Below are positions 25,999 to 35,786 of a stretch of DNA of 60,291 bases, in pieces (position 1 is the first letter of the stretch; each line of letters starts with the position of its first letter). Origin of the DNA: Victivallales bacterium (GTDB taxonomy: Bacteria; Verrucomicrobiota; Lentisphaeria; Oligosphaerales; Oligosphaeraceae). Made by a program: the position numbers and the translations under genes. The stretch is from assembly GCA_017554445.1 (NCBI GenBank), contig JAFZIJ010000148.1, forward strand, positions 1 through 60,291, in the 5' to 3' direction. A model generated the notes under the pieces. That model was not told where the DNA came from and searched no databases. It saw only the letters and a list, made by a program, of their open reading frames with translations.

Positions 25999-27648
25999 AT
26001 GAAGACTGGTATATCCGTTGCACAGAAGTGTCAGAAGGCCGATCTTGTCATAAAAAATGCGAACATCTTCCATTTGACGACAGGCAAGTTCGAATTGGCG
26101 GACATAGCCGTCGTCAATGGGTTGATCGCGGGGATCGGCCTTGGCTATCCCGCTGACGCAGAATATGATGCGCATGGGAGAACGGCCGTTCCAGGTTTCA
26201 TTGACGCACATGCTCATATCGAGTCGTCGATGATCACGCCGCGGCAATTCGAGCAATGTGTGTTGCCGTATGGCGTGACAACCGTGGCGTGCGACCCACA
26301 TGAACTGGCGAATGTCGTCGGTGAAGCGGCCTTCGAATATTTCTTCAAGTCCGCAGAATGCATGGACATGGACATGCTGGTGCTGTTGTCATCATGCGTA
26401 CCTGCCACACCGTTGGAGACGGCTGGCGCGGAAATCACGTCGGAAATTTTGAAGAAATGGCATGAACGATATCAGTCCGCTGCATTGGCGGAGTTTATGA
26501 ACGTGCCTGGCGTTCTGTTCGAAGACAAAGAAGTCATGGCGAAGCTCAGCCTATTCGACTATATCGATGGCCATTGTCCATTGCTATCTGGCGATGCATT
26601 GAACGCCTATATTTGTGCGGGCATTCGCAACTGCCACGAAACAAGTACAATAGAGGAAGCGGAGGAGAAGATTACCCGCGGGATGCATGTCTTCATCCGC
26701 GAAGGAACGGCGGCGCGGAATCTGGATGATCTGCTACCGATCATCACTTTGCAAAATTCATCGTTTCTGGCGTTCTGTACGGATGACCGAAATCCGCTGG
26801 AAATCGCAGAGAAAGGGCATATCGACACGATTATCGCACGCGTCATTGCGGCCGGCGTAGACCCGCTGGTGGCGTACCGCATCGCGTCATTGTCTGCCGC
26901 CAGAGGGCTTGGATTGCATGATCGAGGCCTTATCGCTCCTGGCAAACGGGCGGACATAGTCCTTCTGGACGATTTGAAAAACTGCACGGTGGCCGCCACG
27001 TTTACGAAAGGAAAATTGTTTTCTCCCAAAGAATTGCCTATGGAGGACGTGCCCGACGAGTTCCTGCATACAGTTCTTTGCCGCGAGGTAACTGCGGACG
27101 ATTTCATCGTTCCAAAACACGGAGCGGAAACGCCTGTCATTGGCGTCCGTGACGGTAGCCTCATCACGGATTTCCTGCGGATGGATCCAGATACGGCAGC
27201 TGATGTCCTGCCGATGGCCGTGCTGGAACGGCATGGGAAGAACGGCAATATTGGGCGGGCCTTTGTCCATGGCTTCGGCATGACGTGTGGAGCGATCGCG
27301 TCCAGCGTGGGGCATGATTCGCACAATCTGTGTGTTGTCGGAACGAACGAGACGGATATGGCCGTGGCGATAAACGCCTTGCGTCAAACACAAGGCGGAC
27401 TATGCGTAGCGATTGATGGAAAGGTGGCTGGATTGTTGCCGTTGCCGGTGGCAGGGCTGATGTCCAATCTGCCGCATGGCGTCGTCGAAAAACAGATACA
27501 CGCCGTGCAGGCAGCCGCGGAACTTACGGGAACATCATTGCACGAGCCGTTCATGGCTTTGACCTTCTTGCCGTTGCCGGTCATTCCGTTTTTAAAGCTA
27601 ACGGATCGTGGCCTGGTCGATGTGCAGAAGTTCAAGATTATAGGGTGA
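25999..27648 (+). CDS. ade: Adenine deaminase
   Basis: A 549-residue amidohydrolase that turns adenine into hypoxanthine and ammonia. The metal-site motif PGFIDAHAHIESSM (65-78), CDPHELANVVG and the late FMALTFLPLPVIP match bacterial Ade. Length is usual for the family. The ribosome site is GGAAG. With the permease upstream it forms an uptake-and-deamination unit for purine salvage. Its stop codon (27646-27648) lies inside the left arm of the hairpin at 27643-27668. Confidence 0.95.
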   Translation: MKTGISVAQKCQKADLVIKNANIFHLTTGKFELADIAVVNGLIAGIGLGYPADAEYDAHGRTAVPGFIDAHAHIESSMITPRQFEQCVLPYGVTTVACDPHELANVVGEAAFEYFFKSAECMDMDMLVLLSSCVPATPLETAGAEITSEILKKWHERYQSAALAEFMNVPGVLFEDKEVMAKLSLFDYIDGHCPLLSGDALNAYICAGIRNCHETSTIEEAEEKITRGMHVFIREGTAARNLDDLLPIITLQNSSFLAFCTDDRNPLEIAEKGHIDTIIARVIAAGVDPLVAYRIASLSAARGLGLHDRGLIAPGKRADIVLLDDLKNCTVAATFTKGKLFSPKELPMEDVPDEFLHTVLCREVTADDFIVPKHGAETPVIGVRDGSLITDFLRMDPDTAADVLPMAVLERHGKNGNIGRAFVHGFGMTCGAIASSVGHDSHNLCVVGTNETDMAVAINALRQTQGGLCVAIDGKVAGLLPLPVAGLMSNLPHGVVEKQIHAVQAAAELTGTSLHEPFMALTFLPLPVIPFLKLTDRGLVDVQKFKIIG

Positions 27649-27684
27649 AGGCGTAAACACCTTCACCCGACAGTTTTTACTGTC
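27643..27684 (+). terminator. Two hairpins between ade and the polysaccharide locus
   Basis: Hairpin 1: GGGTGAAGG (27643-27651) with CCTTCACCC (27660-27668), 8-base loop. Hairpin 2: GACAG (27669-27673), TTTTTA loop, CTGTC (27680-27684). The genes on either side converge, so this probably stops both transcripts. Only hairpin 1 is followed within six bases by a T run. Confidence 0.6.
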
Positions 27685-27705
27685 AGTACAGAATAGAATA
27701 GGAAG

Positions 27706-28863
27706 CTAAACAAGCTTCTGGTAAATTCCCAGAAGCGTTTGATAGACGGATTCGGCGGAGAAACGAATCGCCGCGGATTCATGGCCTTTGAGAGCCAATC
27801 GCCGACAAGAGGCTTCGTCGTTGTAAAGTTCTGAAATGGAGGAGGTCAAGACATCAATATTGTCGAAGGGGAAGAGACGTCCGTCGATGTCATGGGTGAT
27901 GATGGAGGAGGCGGCTCCGAGATCGGTCGCGAGGACGGGGCGTTTCATCATCATGGCAGTGACGATGACGTTAGGGAAGCCTTCATAACAACGCGATGGG
28001 ACGACGACGATTCGGGCATCCAGATAGGCTTGTCTGAGTGCGTCGCCTCGCAGAAAACCAAGCCATTTGACATTATTTGGTGCCTTTTGCGGCAAATCCT
28101 GAAAGTCCTCATAGGAGCCAGCGACGGCGAATGGAATCATTGGAAGTTTTTCAGCGGCTTTGAGAAAATCAAAGATGCCTTTTTCGGCGGAAACGCGTCC
28201 AATGTACGTCACGGTGTTTCCGACTGGCCATTTTTCCGGCGGTGGATCCATTTGAGGCGCGACGCCTGGAAGAATGGCAAGTTTGCTTTCCTGAATGCCT
28301 TGCTGAATGAATTTCCTACGTTGGAAATCCGTTTGGACGATAAATGTATCGACATGGTTGAGAATCCGCCCTGTCACGCGTGCCGCGATGTTCCGGACGG
28401 TGTAGCCGAGGCTTTTCACGCGGGATTCCAGGCAATTCTTTTTGAAACAGTTCCATTCATTCCCCCCGAAGCACTGTTCACAGATATGGCCGTTTGCATC
28501 ATAACAGAGGCCGTTGGGGCAGAAGAGACGGTAGTTCGGGCAGCGCATGACGACTGGAACACCCATTTTTTTTATGACCGGAATAATGGAAGGCGAAAAC
28601 AGTGGATACAGATTCTGGATTTGCACGACATCGGGCTTGAAATCCATGATTTTCTTGCGGACCGCCTTGACGGCGCACGGATTGTGGATGCCCGTGAAGA
28701 AACTTTTGATTTTGCCTGAAAGCGAGTCCGAAATCTCTTCCGAAGAACGCGTTAGCAGTTCCACTGTATGACCGTGTCTTTCCAGTAACTGCGTCAAGTT
28801 GATGACGGATTGCTCCTCGCCACTCATTTTGGCGTATTTATTATGGATGAAAAGGATTTTCAT
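27706..28863 (-). CDS. Family 4 glycosyltransferase
   Basis: A 385-residue GT-B enzyme, last gene of the polysaccharide locus. The N-terminus (KILFIHNKYAKMSGEEQSV) and the C-terminal donor-binding part (NTVTYIGRVSAEKGIFDFLKAA; VVPSRCYEGFPNVIVTAMM with the E-x7-E-like motif) are typical. A cysteine-rich insert near residues 108-145 (RCPNYRLFCPNGLCYD, CEQCFGG, CFKKNC) recurs in a GT4 subgroup and may bind zinc. Donor and acceptor sugars unknown. Confidence 0.9.
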   Translation of the reverse strand: MKILFIHNKYAKMSGEEQSVINLTQLLERHGHTVELLTRSSEEISDSLSGKIKSFFTGIHNPCAVKAVRKKIMDFKPDVVQIQNLYPLFSPSIIPVIKKMGVPVVMRCPNYRLFCPNGLCYDANGHICEQCFGGNEWNCFKKNCLESRVKSLGYTVRNIAARVTGRILNHVDTFIVQTDFQRRKFIQQGIQESKLAILPGVAPQMDPPPEKWPVGNTVTYIGRVSAEKGIFDFLKAAEKLPMIPFAVAGSYEDFQDLPQKAPNNVKWLGFLRGDALRQAYLDARIVVVPSRCYEGFPNVIVTAMMMKRPVLATDLGAASSIITHDIDGRLFPFDNIDVLTSSISELYNDEASCRRLALKGHESAAIRFSAESVYQTLLGIYQKLV

Positions 28864-28878
28864 GCTGAAAGGCGGTCT

Positions 28879-30228
28879 TCAGGCCTTGTAGTCAGAAATG
28901 ACGAATTTCATCTTGCCCTTTTGGAGGGGGATTTCCGCGACGCGTTCCATCTTGACGGCGACTTCTCCATGGACAGCGTTTTCCAAAGCGGAACGGACAT
29001 GCTCAAGTGTCTCGTCCAGACTGGGATAGGAATTGTTTGGTATGACGCGGATGACGATGGAGGCATCCGCAAGTTGATGGACTTGGAACTGCTTGACGGC
29101 TTCCGGCGTGTTGTCGAACAATGTCGTGAGGAACTCGCCGTTGAGGCGTGTTTTTGAGGGGAGCGTGAATGTTTCGGATACACGCCCTTTCACTTTGTCC
29201 ATAAGCGGGAGGTTGCAACCGCATGTGCAGCGTTTATCGAGTCGTCTGCCGCGGTCGCCGTTTAGATAGCGGATGAGGGGGAATGCATAATTTTTCAGAT
29301 CAGTAACGGCAATGTTGCCGAATGTCCCGTTGGGTACGGTGCGGTTGTCGTCGTCCAGAAATTCTATGCGCCTTGTGTCGTAGAACATATGAAGACCGTT
29401 TCGTGCAGGGCATTCTGCTGCGAGCCAGTAGATTTCACAGCATCCATATTGGTCATAAACCGGTGCGTTGAAAGCCGTTTCGATTTTGTTCTGCTGGACG
29501 GGTGTGATAGGGGCGGAAGTCACCCAGATGACTTTGGGAGGCGGCAGATGAATGTCATGTTCGAGAACGTATTCCGCAAGGTTGTCCATGGCGCCGACAT
29601 AGCCGTGGAGGACTTCCGGACGGACGCGGATGAAATCGTCTAGAAAATCGCGCATGTCCTGCTCCGTGAAGCTGGTGGCGTCAAGGAGGATTTGCTTGGT
29701 CGGATACCATTGGAGAAAATGCATGATGCGTGCTTTCAGTGAATTTTGGACATCTCGATAGACGGACGCGCAGTCCGCGGCCGGAGAGATACCCCACCAA
29801 CCGAGCATTCTCCAGCCATTCGCTGCGCGGATTTCCTTTTTTGGATGATAGACTTTGGCTGGAGTTCCGGAGGAACCGCCAGTCGTGGAAAGTCTTACAT
29901 CTTTTAATGAAACATCGTCCGAAAGAAGTTCGTCGAAGTTGTCCATGAGATCTTTGCGTGTGAGGACAGGCAGTCTGTTGAAATCGTCTTGATTCTTGAT
30001 ATCCTTCGGCGTACAGCCAGCTTCCGTGAATCTGCGGCGGTAATAGGGGACATGCTCGAAAGCATGCTTGACGAGAGACTGTGTACGGCTCCAGTTGAGC
30101 GCTTCGATTTCATCAGATGACAGGTATTGGTCTTTTTGCAGTTGCTCGAAGAAACGTTTCGAGCCGGGCTTGACCAGTTCGTATCTGAAGAAGAACAGTT
30201 TTTCTTTGCAGTTGGAAAAGAAAGACAT
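28879..30228 (-). CDS. CapK/PaaK-like adenylate-forming enzyme
   Basis: A 449-residue protein of the phenylacetate-CoA ligase-like branch found in capsule loci (CapK). The ATP-binding loop STTGGSSGTPAKV lies near residue 110, YGCCEIYW holds the AMP site and LNGDRGRRLDKRCTCG near residue 330 carries a likely zinc-binding Cys group. The start at 30228 (MSFFSN) is chosen over an upstream Met that would overlap the preceding gene. In related loci these enzymes may activate an amino or organic acid for attachment to the glycan; the role here is inference. Confidence 0.85.
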   Translation of the reverse strand: MSFFSNCKEKLFFFRYELVKPGSKRFFEQLQKDQYLSSDEIEALNWSRTQSLVKHAFEHVPYYRRRFTEAGCTPKDIKNQDDFNRLPVLTRKDLMDNFDELLSDDVSLKDVRLSTTGGSSGTPAKVYHPKKEIRAANGWRMLGWWGISPAADCASVYRDVQNSLKARIMHFLQWYPTKQILLDATSFTEQDMRDFLDDFIRVRPEVLHGYVGAMDNLAEYVLEHDIHLPPPKVIWVTSAPITPVQQNKIETAFNAPVYDQYGCCEIYWLAAECPARNGLHMFYDTRRIEFLDDDNRTVPNGTFGNIAVTDLKNYAFPLIRYLNGDRGRRLDKRCTCGCNLPLMDKVKGRVSETFTLPSKTRLNGEFLTTLFDNTPEAVKQFQVHQLADASIVIRVIPNNSYPSLDETLEHVRSALENAVHGEVAVKMERVAEIPLQKGKMKFVISDYKA

Positions 30229-30236
30229 ACGGGATA

Positions 30237-31409
30237 TCAATGATGTGAAGACAAATGGGAGATGGCTTGCTGGCACGCATTGTAGATGGCAGCTGCGGCG
30301 TGTTTGGGCGTGTGGGAGGCGACAATGGATCGGGAGGCGGCACCCATAACTGGCAAATTCGCTTTGTTTGCGACGATGGTTTTCAGCACTTCCGCTGTGC
30401 CTTGCGTGTCGTAAGGATCGAAGATCCAGCCATTTTCGGGATGGACAAGTTCAGGATGGCAACCATTGTAGATGGAAGAGGCAACCGGGAGTCCGCAGGC
30501 CATGGCTTCTGGTACGACGAGACTCCAGTTGTCCTGCAACGTGGGAATGACGAGGCAGTTGGCCGCACGGTAGAAGATTGGAATATTGGCGTAATCGATG
30601 TTTCCTGCAAAGACGGCGTTGATGTTGTGTTGCTGGCAAAATTCTTCGAGTGAGGCGCGCTCCGGGCCGTCTCCTGCAAGGAGAAGGGTTGCGTCTAGGT
30701 TGGCAAGATTCCATGCTTCAAGGAGTTGGCGCAATCCCTTCAGTTCTACAAGGCGACCGACGAATAGAAAGACGAGTTTGTTTTGAAGACCGTATTTTTC
30801 ACGGAAGTCGCGGACGTCACCATCATCGATGGCGAGGCAATCCTTGGCGAGTTGTTCGGAATCGGCGGCCATTTGGCCTGTGGATATCCGTGATTCTGGA
30901 TAGCCTAGAGCCATCGTATATTCCTTGCAGAGGCTACCGTTGCAGCAAATATGGTCTATCCAACGAGATGCGAACTTTCGATACCATGTGCGGAAGAACT
31001 GCGCGTGTTTCTCCGTGTGTTTGGTTGGCTCGTAGCACATCACATGCGGGATGCGGTTGCGGAAGCGGAGAAGCAGGGGGGCGTAAGTCCATTGGAAGAA
31101 GCCGTCAGAGACGGTGACATCCGGCCTTGTCTCGCGTGCGGTTTTCAAAAGATTGGGCTGGTAGGGGATGCGGATGCCTTTTCGGCTGACTGTTGAGATC
31201 GGCGCGTTCTTCTGGCCTGAGAGGCGGATTTCGCCGCCAAGCCCGATGGCTCTGTCTGCAAGTATCTCATGGATCCTGTCTTGGCAACGTTTGGGAACGA
31301 CTTCCGCATTGTAGATCAAGCTGAAATGGTGACCGCACAAGTTGTCGAGTTCCGCATAGACAGGAATGCGGTAGTCCAGAAACGAGCGGGTTATCCAGGT
31401 GATGTTCAT
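30237..31409 (-). CDS. Family 4 glycosyltransferase
   Basis: A 390-residue GT-B enzyme. LVFLFVGRLVELKGLRQLLEAW and the late VIPTLQDNWSLVVPEAMACGLPV give the donor nucleotide-sugar site; the N-terminal acceptor half is less typical (MNITWITRSFLDYRIPVYAEL). It lies 11 bases downstream of the SGNH gene and 8 bases upstream of the CapK-like start, in the same transcript. Confidence 0.9.
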   Translation of the reverse strand: MNITWITRSFLDYRIPVYAELDNLCGHHFSLIYNAEVVPKRCQDRIHEILADRAIGLGGEIRLSGQKNAPISTVSRKGIRIPYQPNLLKTARETRPDVTVSDGFFQWTYAPLLLRFRNRIPHVMCYEPTKHTEKHAQFFRTWYRKFASRWIDHICCNGSLCKEYTMALGYPESRISTGQMAADSEQLAKDCLAIDDGDVRDFREKYGLQNKLVFLFVGRLVELKGLRQLLEAWNLANLDATLLLAGDGPERASLEEFCQQHNINAVFAGNIDYANIPIFYRAANCLVIPTLQDNWSLVVPEAMACGLPVASSIYNGCHPELVHPENGWIFDPYDTQGTAEVLKTIVANKANLPVMGAASRSIVASHTPKHAAAAIYNACQQAISHLSSHH

Positions 31410-31420
31410 GCGATGTGAAA

Positions 31421-32329
31421 CTATGGTTGTTTTGGAAGGGATATCTTGTCGGCAAGAAATGTTGTGACTTCCTGCTGGCCTTTGGGATTGAGATGGAGGG
31501 GGTCTATGAAAAGCTCATATCGCGATTCGAAGGCGGAATTGGCATCGATGAATGTGACGTTGGGATGATTAGCTGTTATTGATTTAATATAATTGATAAC
31601 GACCATGTTTTTATCCTTTTCGGCATTGTTCAGGAGGTCAACGTTCGGTAGATGCAAAAGGAAAACGTGGATGTCCTGTTCTTCCAAAAAGTCCAGCGTC
31701 TCTTCGAATAGTTTTTGACGTTCAGGATTCTGCGTAGTCTTCCAGTAATTATTCTTTTCAATATTCTGTTTCAATTCTTCTAAATTTAATTTTTTTACGG
31801 ATCGGTTTTTCCAGTCGTGACGATAGCCACGTATGACAGCGCCGATACGCGAGTCATCATAGCGCGAAAGTGGTACGAGCATTTTCAGATAATATTCTCT
31901 TTTTGTGGCACTGGAGCGGACATAGTCGGCGACGGCGGGAGACTCATTGATGAACGGATAGAAGAGCGCGTGTGAATTGACGGCGAGCCCGCCGGAGAAG
32001 GAACGCGGGCCAATGTCATAGAGGATGGCTTTCGGCTTGTGTCCAGTCGATTCGATGTAATGACGGATCATGACAAGCCGATCTGGGATGGATGTTCCGT
32101 TCATGCAGTATTTTGCGACGGAATGACCGGTCCGTTCCTCCAGCAGGTCGCGGTCGATGGCCATTTCAGACATGGAATGGCCGATGACGAGGATATCAGC
32201 TGGCCACAGGCAGTAGTATTGCTTCAAACCATAATTGAACAGTTTGAGACAGAGAAAGTTGACAATGACGAAGACCAGTAGGCCTATCAGGCATTTTTTG
32301 ATGAGTGATGATTTTGTGGCGTTGGACAC
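31421..32329 (-). CDS. Membrane-anchored SGNH/DltD-AlgJ-like acyltransferase partner
   Basis: A 302-residue protein with one N-terminal membrane helix (about residues 12-33) and a periplasmic SGNH-hydrolase-like domain. The nucleophile block is DILVIGHSMSEMAI (Ser52) and the terminal block FIDPLHLNPKGQQ supplies Asp276 and His279. It follows the MBOAT gene by nine bases. By analogy with AlgI/AlgJ and DltB/DltD, MBOAT moves acyl groups across the membrane and this protein transfers them to the polymer. It starts with GTG; no ATG fits. Confidence 0.78.
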   Translation of the reverse strand: MSNATKSSLIKKCLIGLLVFVIVNFLCLKLFNYGLKQYYCLWPADILVIGHSMSEMAIDRDLLEERTGHSVAKYCMNGTSIPDRLVMIRHYIESTGHKPKAILYDIGPRSFSGGLAVNSHALFYPFINESPAVADYVRSSATKREYYLKMLVPLSRYDDSRIGAVIRGYRHDWKNRSVKKLNLEELKQNIEKNNYWKTTQNPERQKLFEETLDFLEEQDIHVFLLHLPNVDLLNNAEKDKNMVVINYIKSITANHPNVTFIDANSAFESRYELFIDPLHLNPKGQQEVTTFLADKISLPKQP

Positions 32330-32338
32330 GGATAACTA

Positions 32339-33703
32339 TCAGAACTGGAGGTAAATGAAGGATCGGGAGGAGACTGCGAGAAGGGCGATCAGGCAGGCGA
32401 GCAGTGCGTAGCCTGGAATGCGGATGGCGTCTGGACAACGTTGTCCTGTAAAACCGTGATAGGCTGCGAAATCGACACCGAATAGAATGATGATGGCGAT
32501 GACATTCAGGGCAAAGGTGACTTGGGCGACGCCGAAGGTCGGTCGGCCTGGATGGGTCATGATGCGGCTGATGATCTGGATGGCGGATTTGAATGTCGGC
32601 GCACGGAAGAAAATCCATGCTGTGTTGACGATGACAAATGTCACGGCGCATCGCAGAAAATTGGCAATGCGTGATTTGGATTCGTTTTTCTTACCGAAGA
32701 ACATGACATGTGCGAGATTGAAGATACCATGGATGGCGCCCCAGAAGATGAAGGTCCAGTTGGCACCATGCCACAGACCGCTGAGGAGGAAGACGACGAG
32801 TTGGTTGCGAATCCATTTGGGCTTGCTGACACGGTTGCCTCCCAGCGGGATGTAGAGATAGTCGCGGAACCATGAGGTGAGGGAGATGTGCCATCGTTTC
32901 CAGAAGTCTGGTATTGAGGTGGCGAAGTATGGGAAATTGAAGTTGTTGCGCAAGTCGATGCCGAAGAATTTGGCGGAGCCGCGCGCGATGTCCGAATAGC
33001 CTGAGAAATCGGCGTAGATTTGGATTGAGAAAAATATGGAAGCGAGAAGAAGCGTACCGCCATTTGCTGTTTGATGGGAAGCATAAGCTCGGTTGATATA
33101 GGAGGCGAGCCTGTCGGCGACGACCATTTTTTGAAAAAGCCCCCAGATGATGAGTTGTATGCCATCGTTAATCTGCTGTACGGCAGGGCGTTTTGCTTCT
33201 TTGAACTGCGGGAGAAGTTCGTCCGCCCGTCCGATGGGGCCTGCTGCCAGTTGCGGGAAAAAGGCGGTGAAAAGGGCGAAACGCGCTAAGTCGTACTCCG
33301 GTTGTATTTTGCTGCGGGAGACATCGATGACATAGCCCAGTGACTGGAAGGTGAAGAAGGATATGCCGACGGGCAGGAGGATGTCAAGATGCGGGATGAG
33401 ATAAGGCAGGCGAAGGCTTTCGAACAACAATCGGAATGAGTCGTTGAAAAAGTTGAAATATTTGAAGAACGCGAGTTCAAGAATGGAAAGAATGACGGCC
33501 AGCGCGGTTTGCCTGTATTTTGCACAGAAGAAGCAAAGGAGTGTCTGTCCAAGCAGGAGGAATGTGAATCGCCAGTCGAAGGCGGCGTAGAAGGCGTAGC
33601 TTGCCGCCAGCAGAAGCCATCCTTTGCATTTTTGCGGCAGGCATGAATATGCCAATGCGCTGGCAATCAAAAAGATGAAATAGTTTATTTCAGTGAACAG
33701 CAC
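32339..33703 (-). CDS. MBOAT-family O-acyltransferase (AlgI-like)
   Basis: A 454-residue membrane protein of the AlgI/DltB type. Landmarks: PVGISFFTFQSLGYVIDV (111-128), RWHISLTSWFRDYLYIPLGGNR (270-291) and LSGLWHGANWTFIFWGAIHG (308-327) with the catalytic His312. The GTG start overlaps the acyltransferase-3 gene by 14 bases. With the SGNH protein downstream it forms an O-acetylation system for the exported polysaccharide. Confidence 0.92.
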   Translation of the reverse strand: MLFTEINYFIFLIASALAYSCLPQKCKGWLLLAASYAFYAAFDWRFTFLLLGQTLLCFFCAKYRQTALAVILSILELAFFKYFNFFNDSFRLLFESLRLPYLIPHLDILLPVGISFFTFQSLGYVIDVSRSKIQPEYDLARFALFTAFFPQLAAGPIGRADELLPQFKEAKRPAVQQINDGIQLIIWGLFQKMVVADRLASYINRAYASHQTANGGTLLLASIFFSIQIYADFSGYSDIARGSAKFFGIDLRNNFNFPYFATSIPDFWKRWHISLTSWFRDYLYIPLGGNRVSKPKWIRNQLVVFLLSGLWHGANWTFIFWGAIHGIFNLAHVMFFGKKNESKSRIANFLRCAVTFVIVNTAWIFFRAPTFKSAIQIISRIMTHPGRPTFGVAQVTFALNVIAIIILFGVDFAAYHGFTGQRCPDAIRIPGYALLACLIALLAVSSRSFIYLQF

Positions 33704-35786
33704 GGTGGAAGATACTTGTAGATAAGAGGTTGAGCACTTTTATGACGGCAAGTGAGAAGCCAATTGCTATGGGGATGGCTAGAATCAAAAACAGCGGGAA
33801 TAGTCTGGATGGATTGGGAAGAAATGTGAAAAGCCGAGCGAGAATCTGGATGGCGATCATTTGGTAGAGATATATACCGAAACAGTTTTTGGAAATGAGT
33901 TCGACTGTTTTGCGAAAAGTACGGAGCAGGGGTGCGCAAATCCATGAAAGCGAGAGCATGAAGGGCAGGGCGAGAACACCGCTGGCGGGATAAAAGATGC
34001 CTGGGTGGAAGATGGAAAGATACAGGAAGGCGCAGGCAAGAAGATAGAGGGGAAGGTGAGGAAGACGGCGTAGAATATCGATGTTTTCCGCCGCAATGAT
34101 GCCTAATATGAGAAAAATAAAGTGTCTAGAGAATAGATGGATGGCGAACAGGTTGTTGCTGACATGGAATAAAGAGAGACCGATGGCTATGAGCAGGAAG
34201 AGGACAATGGCGGGATTGTAGAATCGTGAGATGACGGGAGTGATCAAATAAAATTCAAAGAGGACGTAGATGAACCAGAGGAAAATAACGTAGGATGCTG
34301 TCGGGCGGTAGAAGAGATTCAGGGCGGTACGCAACGCTTTCGTTGAAAAATGATGTTGCATGAGCGGGATTAGCGAAAGGAGCATGCCTAGAAGGACGAA
34401 CGGTACTGCGAATTTCCGAAATTTATCTCCTATGAGACGGAAGTAATCGGCGGGGGTCTCAAGAGGCTTCCGCGTATAATGCATGAGGAATCCGGATATG
34501 AAGAAGAACGCTCCCATGTGGAAAGAATAAATCCACTGTTTCAGGATGTCATACCAAGAAGGTGCGAAGGATACGCTGCAATGTCCGATAATGACAAATA
34601 TCAAGGCTACGATAATCCAGACGTCGATGAGAAATAATCTTGGAGCGGATTCTTTGTTCAAGCAATGGGAAGGAAACTTGCGTTGGATACAATGACTGGA
34701 ATGTTGAGTGATTTCCAAGGATGATCCACGTCCGCCTGTAAAAATGGAATATAGCTGAGGAAAGAGACTTCTAGAAAAAAATGACAGGGTGAGAGACAAT
34801 GCCACGGTCAGGGAAAAGCAGAGAAGATAGGTCAAGAAACTGAATGACGGAGCATGTGGCAAAGTGCGGGAGAAAGACAGCGAGAGAAATTTGAGGATCG
34901 TAACATGCGTGGCGTAAAGGAAGAACGAATGATGATTCAATTCCATGAGAAAATGGCAAACTTTTGTTTTCGATGCCAAATAAAGGCAAATTTGCCAGCC
35001 AACATATAATTGAATGAAAATACAGGCTTTTTGTACGAATGCATATTGAAAAGATGTAAAAAGAATTATATATAGAATAATGAATTGCGGCACAAGGAGC
35101 CACAACCAATGTCTGCAAGGTATTTGTTTGGGTAATGAACCGTGATAGGTTAGGTTGCCGCCCAAAAGAAAGAAGCATGCGCCTTCAGTGGAAACAATAT
35201 CAGTATCAATGAGCTGCCATATGACAATGGATACTATCAGTGCAAGAAAGGAAAAGGCTTTGGATTTAAATGCATATAGATAAAGAGGGGAGAAAAGTAT
35301 GAAAATAAACAATGTTCTGATATACCAGAATTGGCCGACAATTGGCCTATAGGTTAATTTCGCAACAATCCAGGGCAGTGAGTATTCAAGGCCGTATGTG
35401 TGTTTTATCTGAGCTTTCAGAGCCGGTATGGCGGACAAGGCAAGACACAGGAGAAGAAGAAGGATATTCCAAAGAAGATACGGGATGAGGAGTGTGGAGA
35501 TGCGTTTTCTGATTTTAGTCAGGCAATTGTTTATTTGTATGATGTTATTGAAAAACAGGAAGCCAGAAATAAGGAAAAAGAAAGGGATGGCAACATTGGT
35601 GAATCTGGCCATGAATAATTGGAAAGATACATTGAAGTCAATGGGATCCATCCATGGATTTCCGCCTTTGTAATATTGATGCAGATTGAAGCTATGGCGG
35701 AAGACGACCAGAATCGTATTCAGGAAGACTGCAATGGAAAGGGCATTGCTTTGAAGGGCTGAAATTTTAGTGTTGTTCATGCCCAT
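33690..35786 (-). CDS. Tandem fusion of two acyltransferase-3 domains
   Basis: A 698-residue membrane protein with two complete acyltransferase-3-like modules, about residues 10-345 and 382-698, joined by a polar linker. Each has the N-terminal His of the family: His31 (LVVFRHSFNL) and His402 (VIIGHCSVSF), and each has the following membrane motif (IPFFFLISGFLFF; FHMGAFFFISGFLMHY). Single modules are the normal form. About twenty membrane helices in total. The two modules are not closely alike in sequence, so this looks like a fusion of two genes, not a recent duplication. It is visibly more AT-rich than the metabolic genes. Confidence 0.85.
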   Translation of the reverse strand: MGMNNTKISALQSNALSIAVFLNTILVVFRHSFNLHQYYKGGNPWMDPIDFNVSFQLFMARFTNVAIPFFFLISGFLFFNNIIQINNCLTKIRKRISTLLIPYLLWNILLLLLCLALSAIPALKAQIKHTYGLEYSLPWIVAKLTYRPIVGQFWYIRTLFIFILFSPLYLYAFKSKAFSFLALIVSIVIWQLIDTDIVSTEGACFFLLGGNLTYHGSLPKQIPCRHWLWLLVPQFIILYIILFTSFQYAFVQKACIFIQLYVGWQICLYLASKTKVCHFLMELNHHSFFLYATHVTILKFLSLSFSRTLPHAPSFSFLTYLLCFSLTVALSLTLSFFSRSLFPQLYSIFTGGRGSSLEITQHSSHCIQRKFPSHCLNKESAPRLFLIDVWIIVALIFVIIGHCSVSFAPSWYDILKQWIYSFHMGAFFFISGFLMHYTRKPLETPADYFRLIGDKFRKFAVPFVLLGMLLSLIPLMQHHFSTKALRTALNLFYRPTASYVIFLWFIYVLFEFYLITPVISRFYNPAIVLFLLIAIGLSLFHVSNNLFAIHLFSRHFIFLILGIIAAENIDILRRLPHLPLYLLACAFLYLSIFHPGIFYPASGVLALPFMLSLSWICAPLLRTFRKTVELISKNCFGIYLYQMIAIQILARLFTFLPNPSRLFPLFLILAIPIAIGFSLAVIKVLNLLSTSIFHRAVH

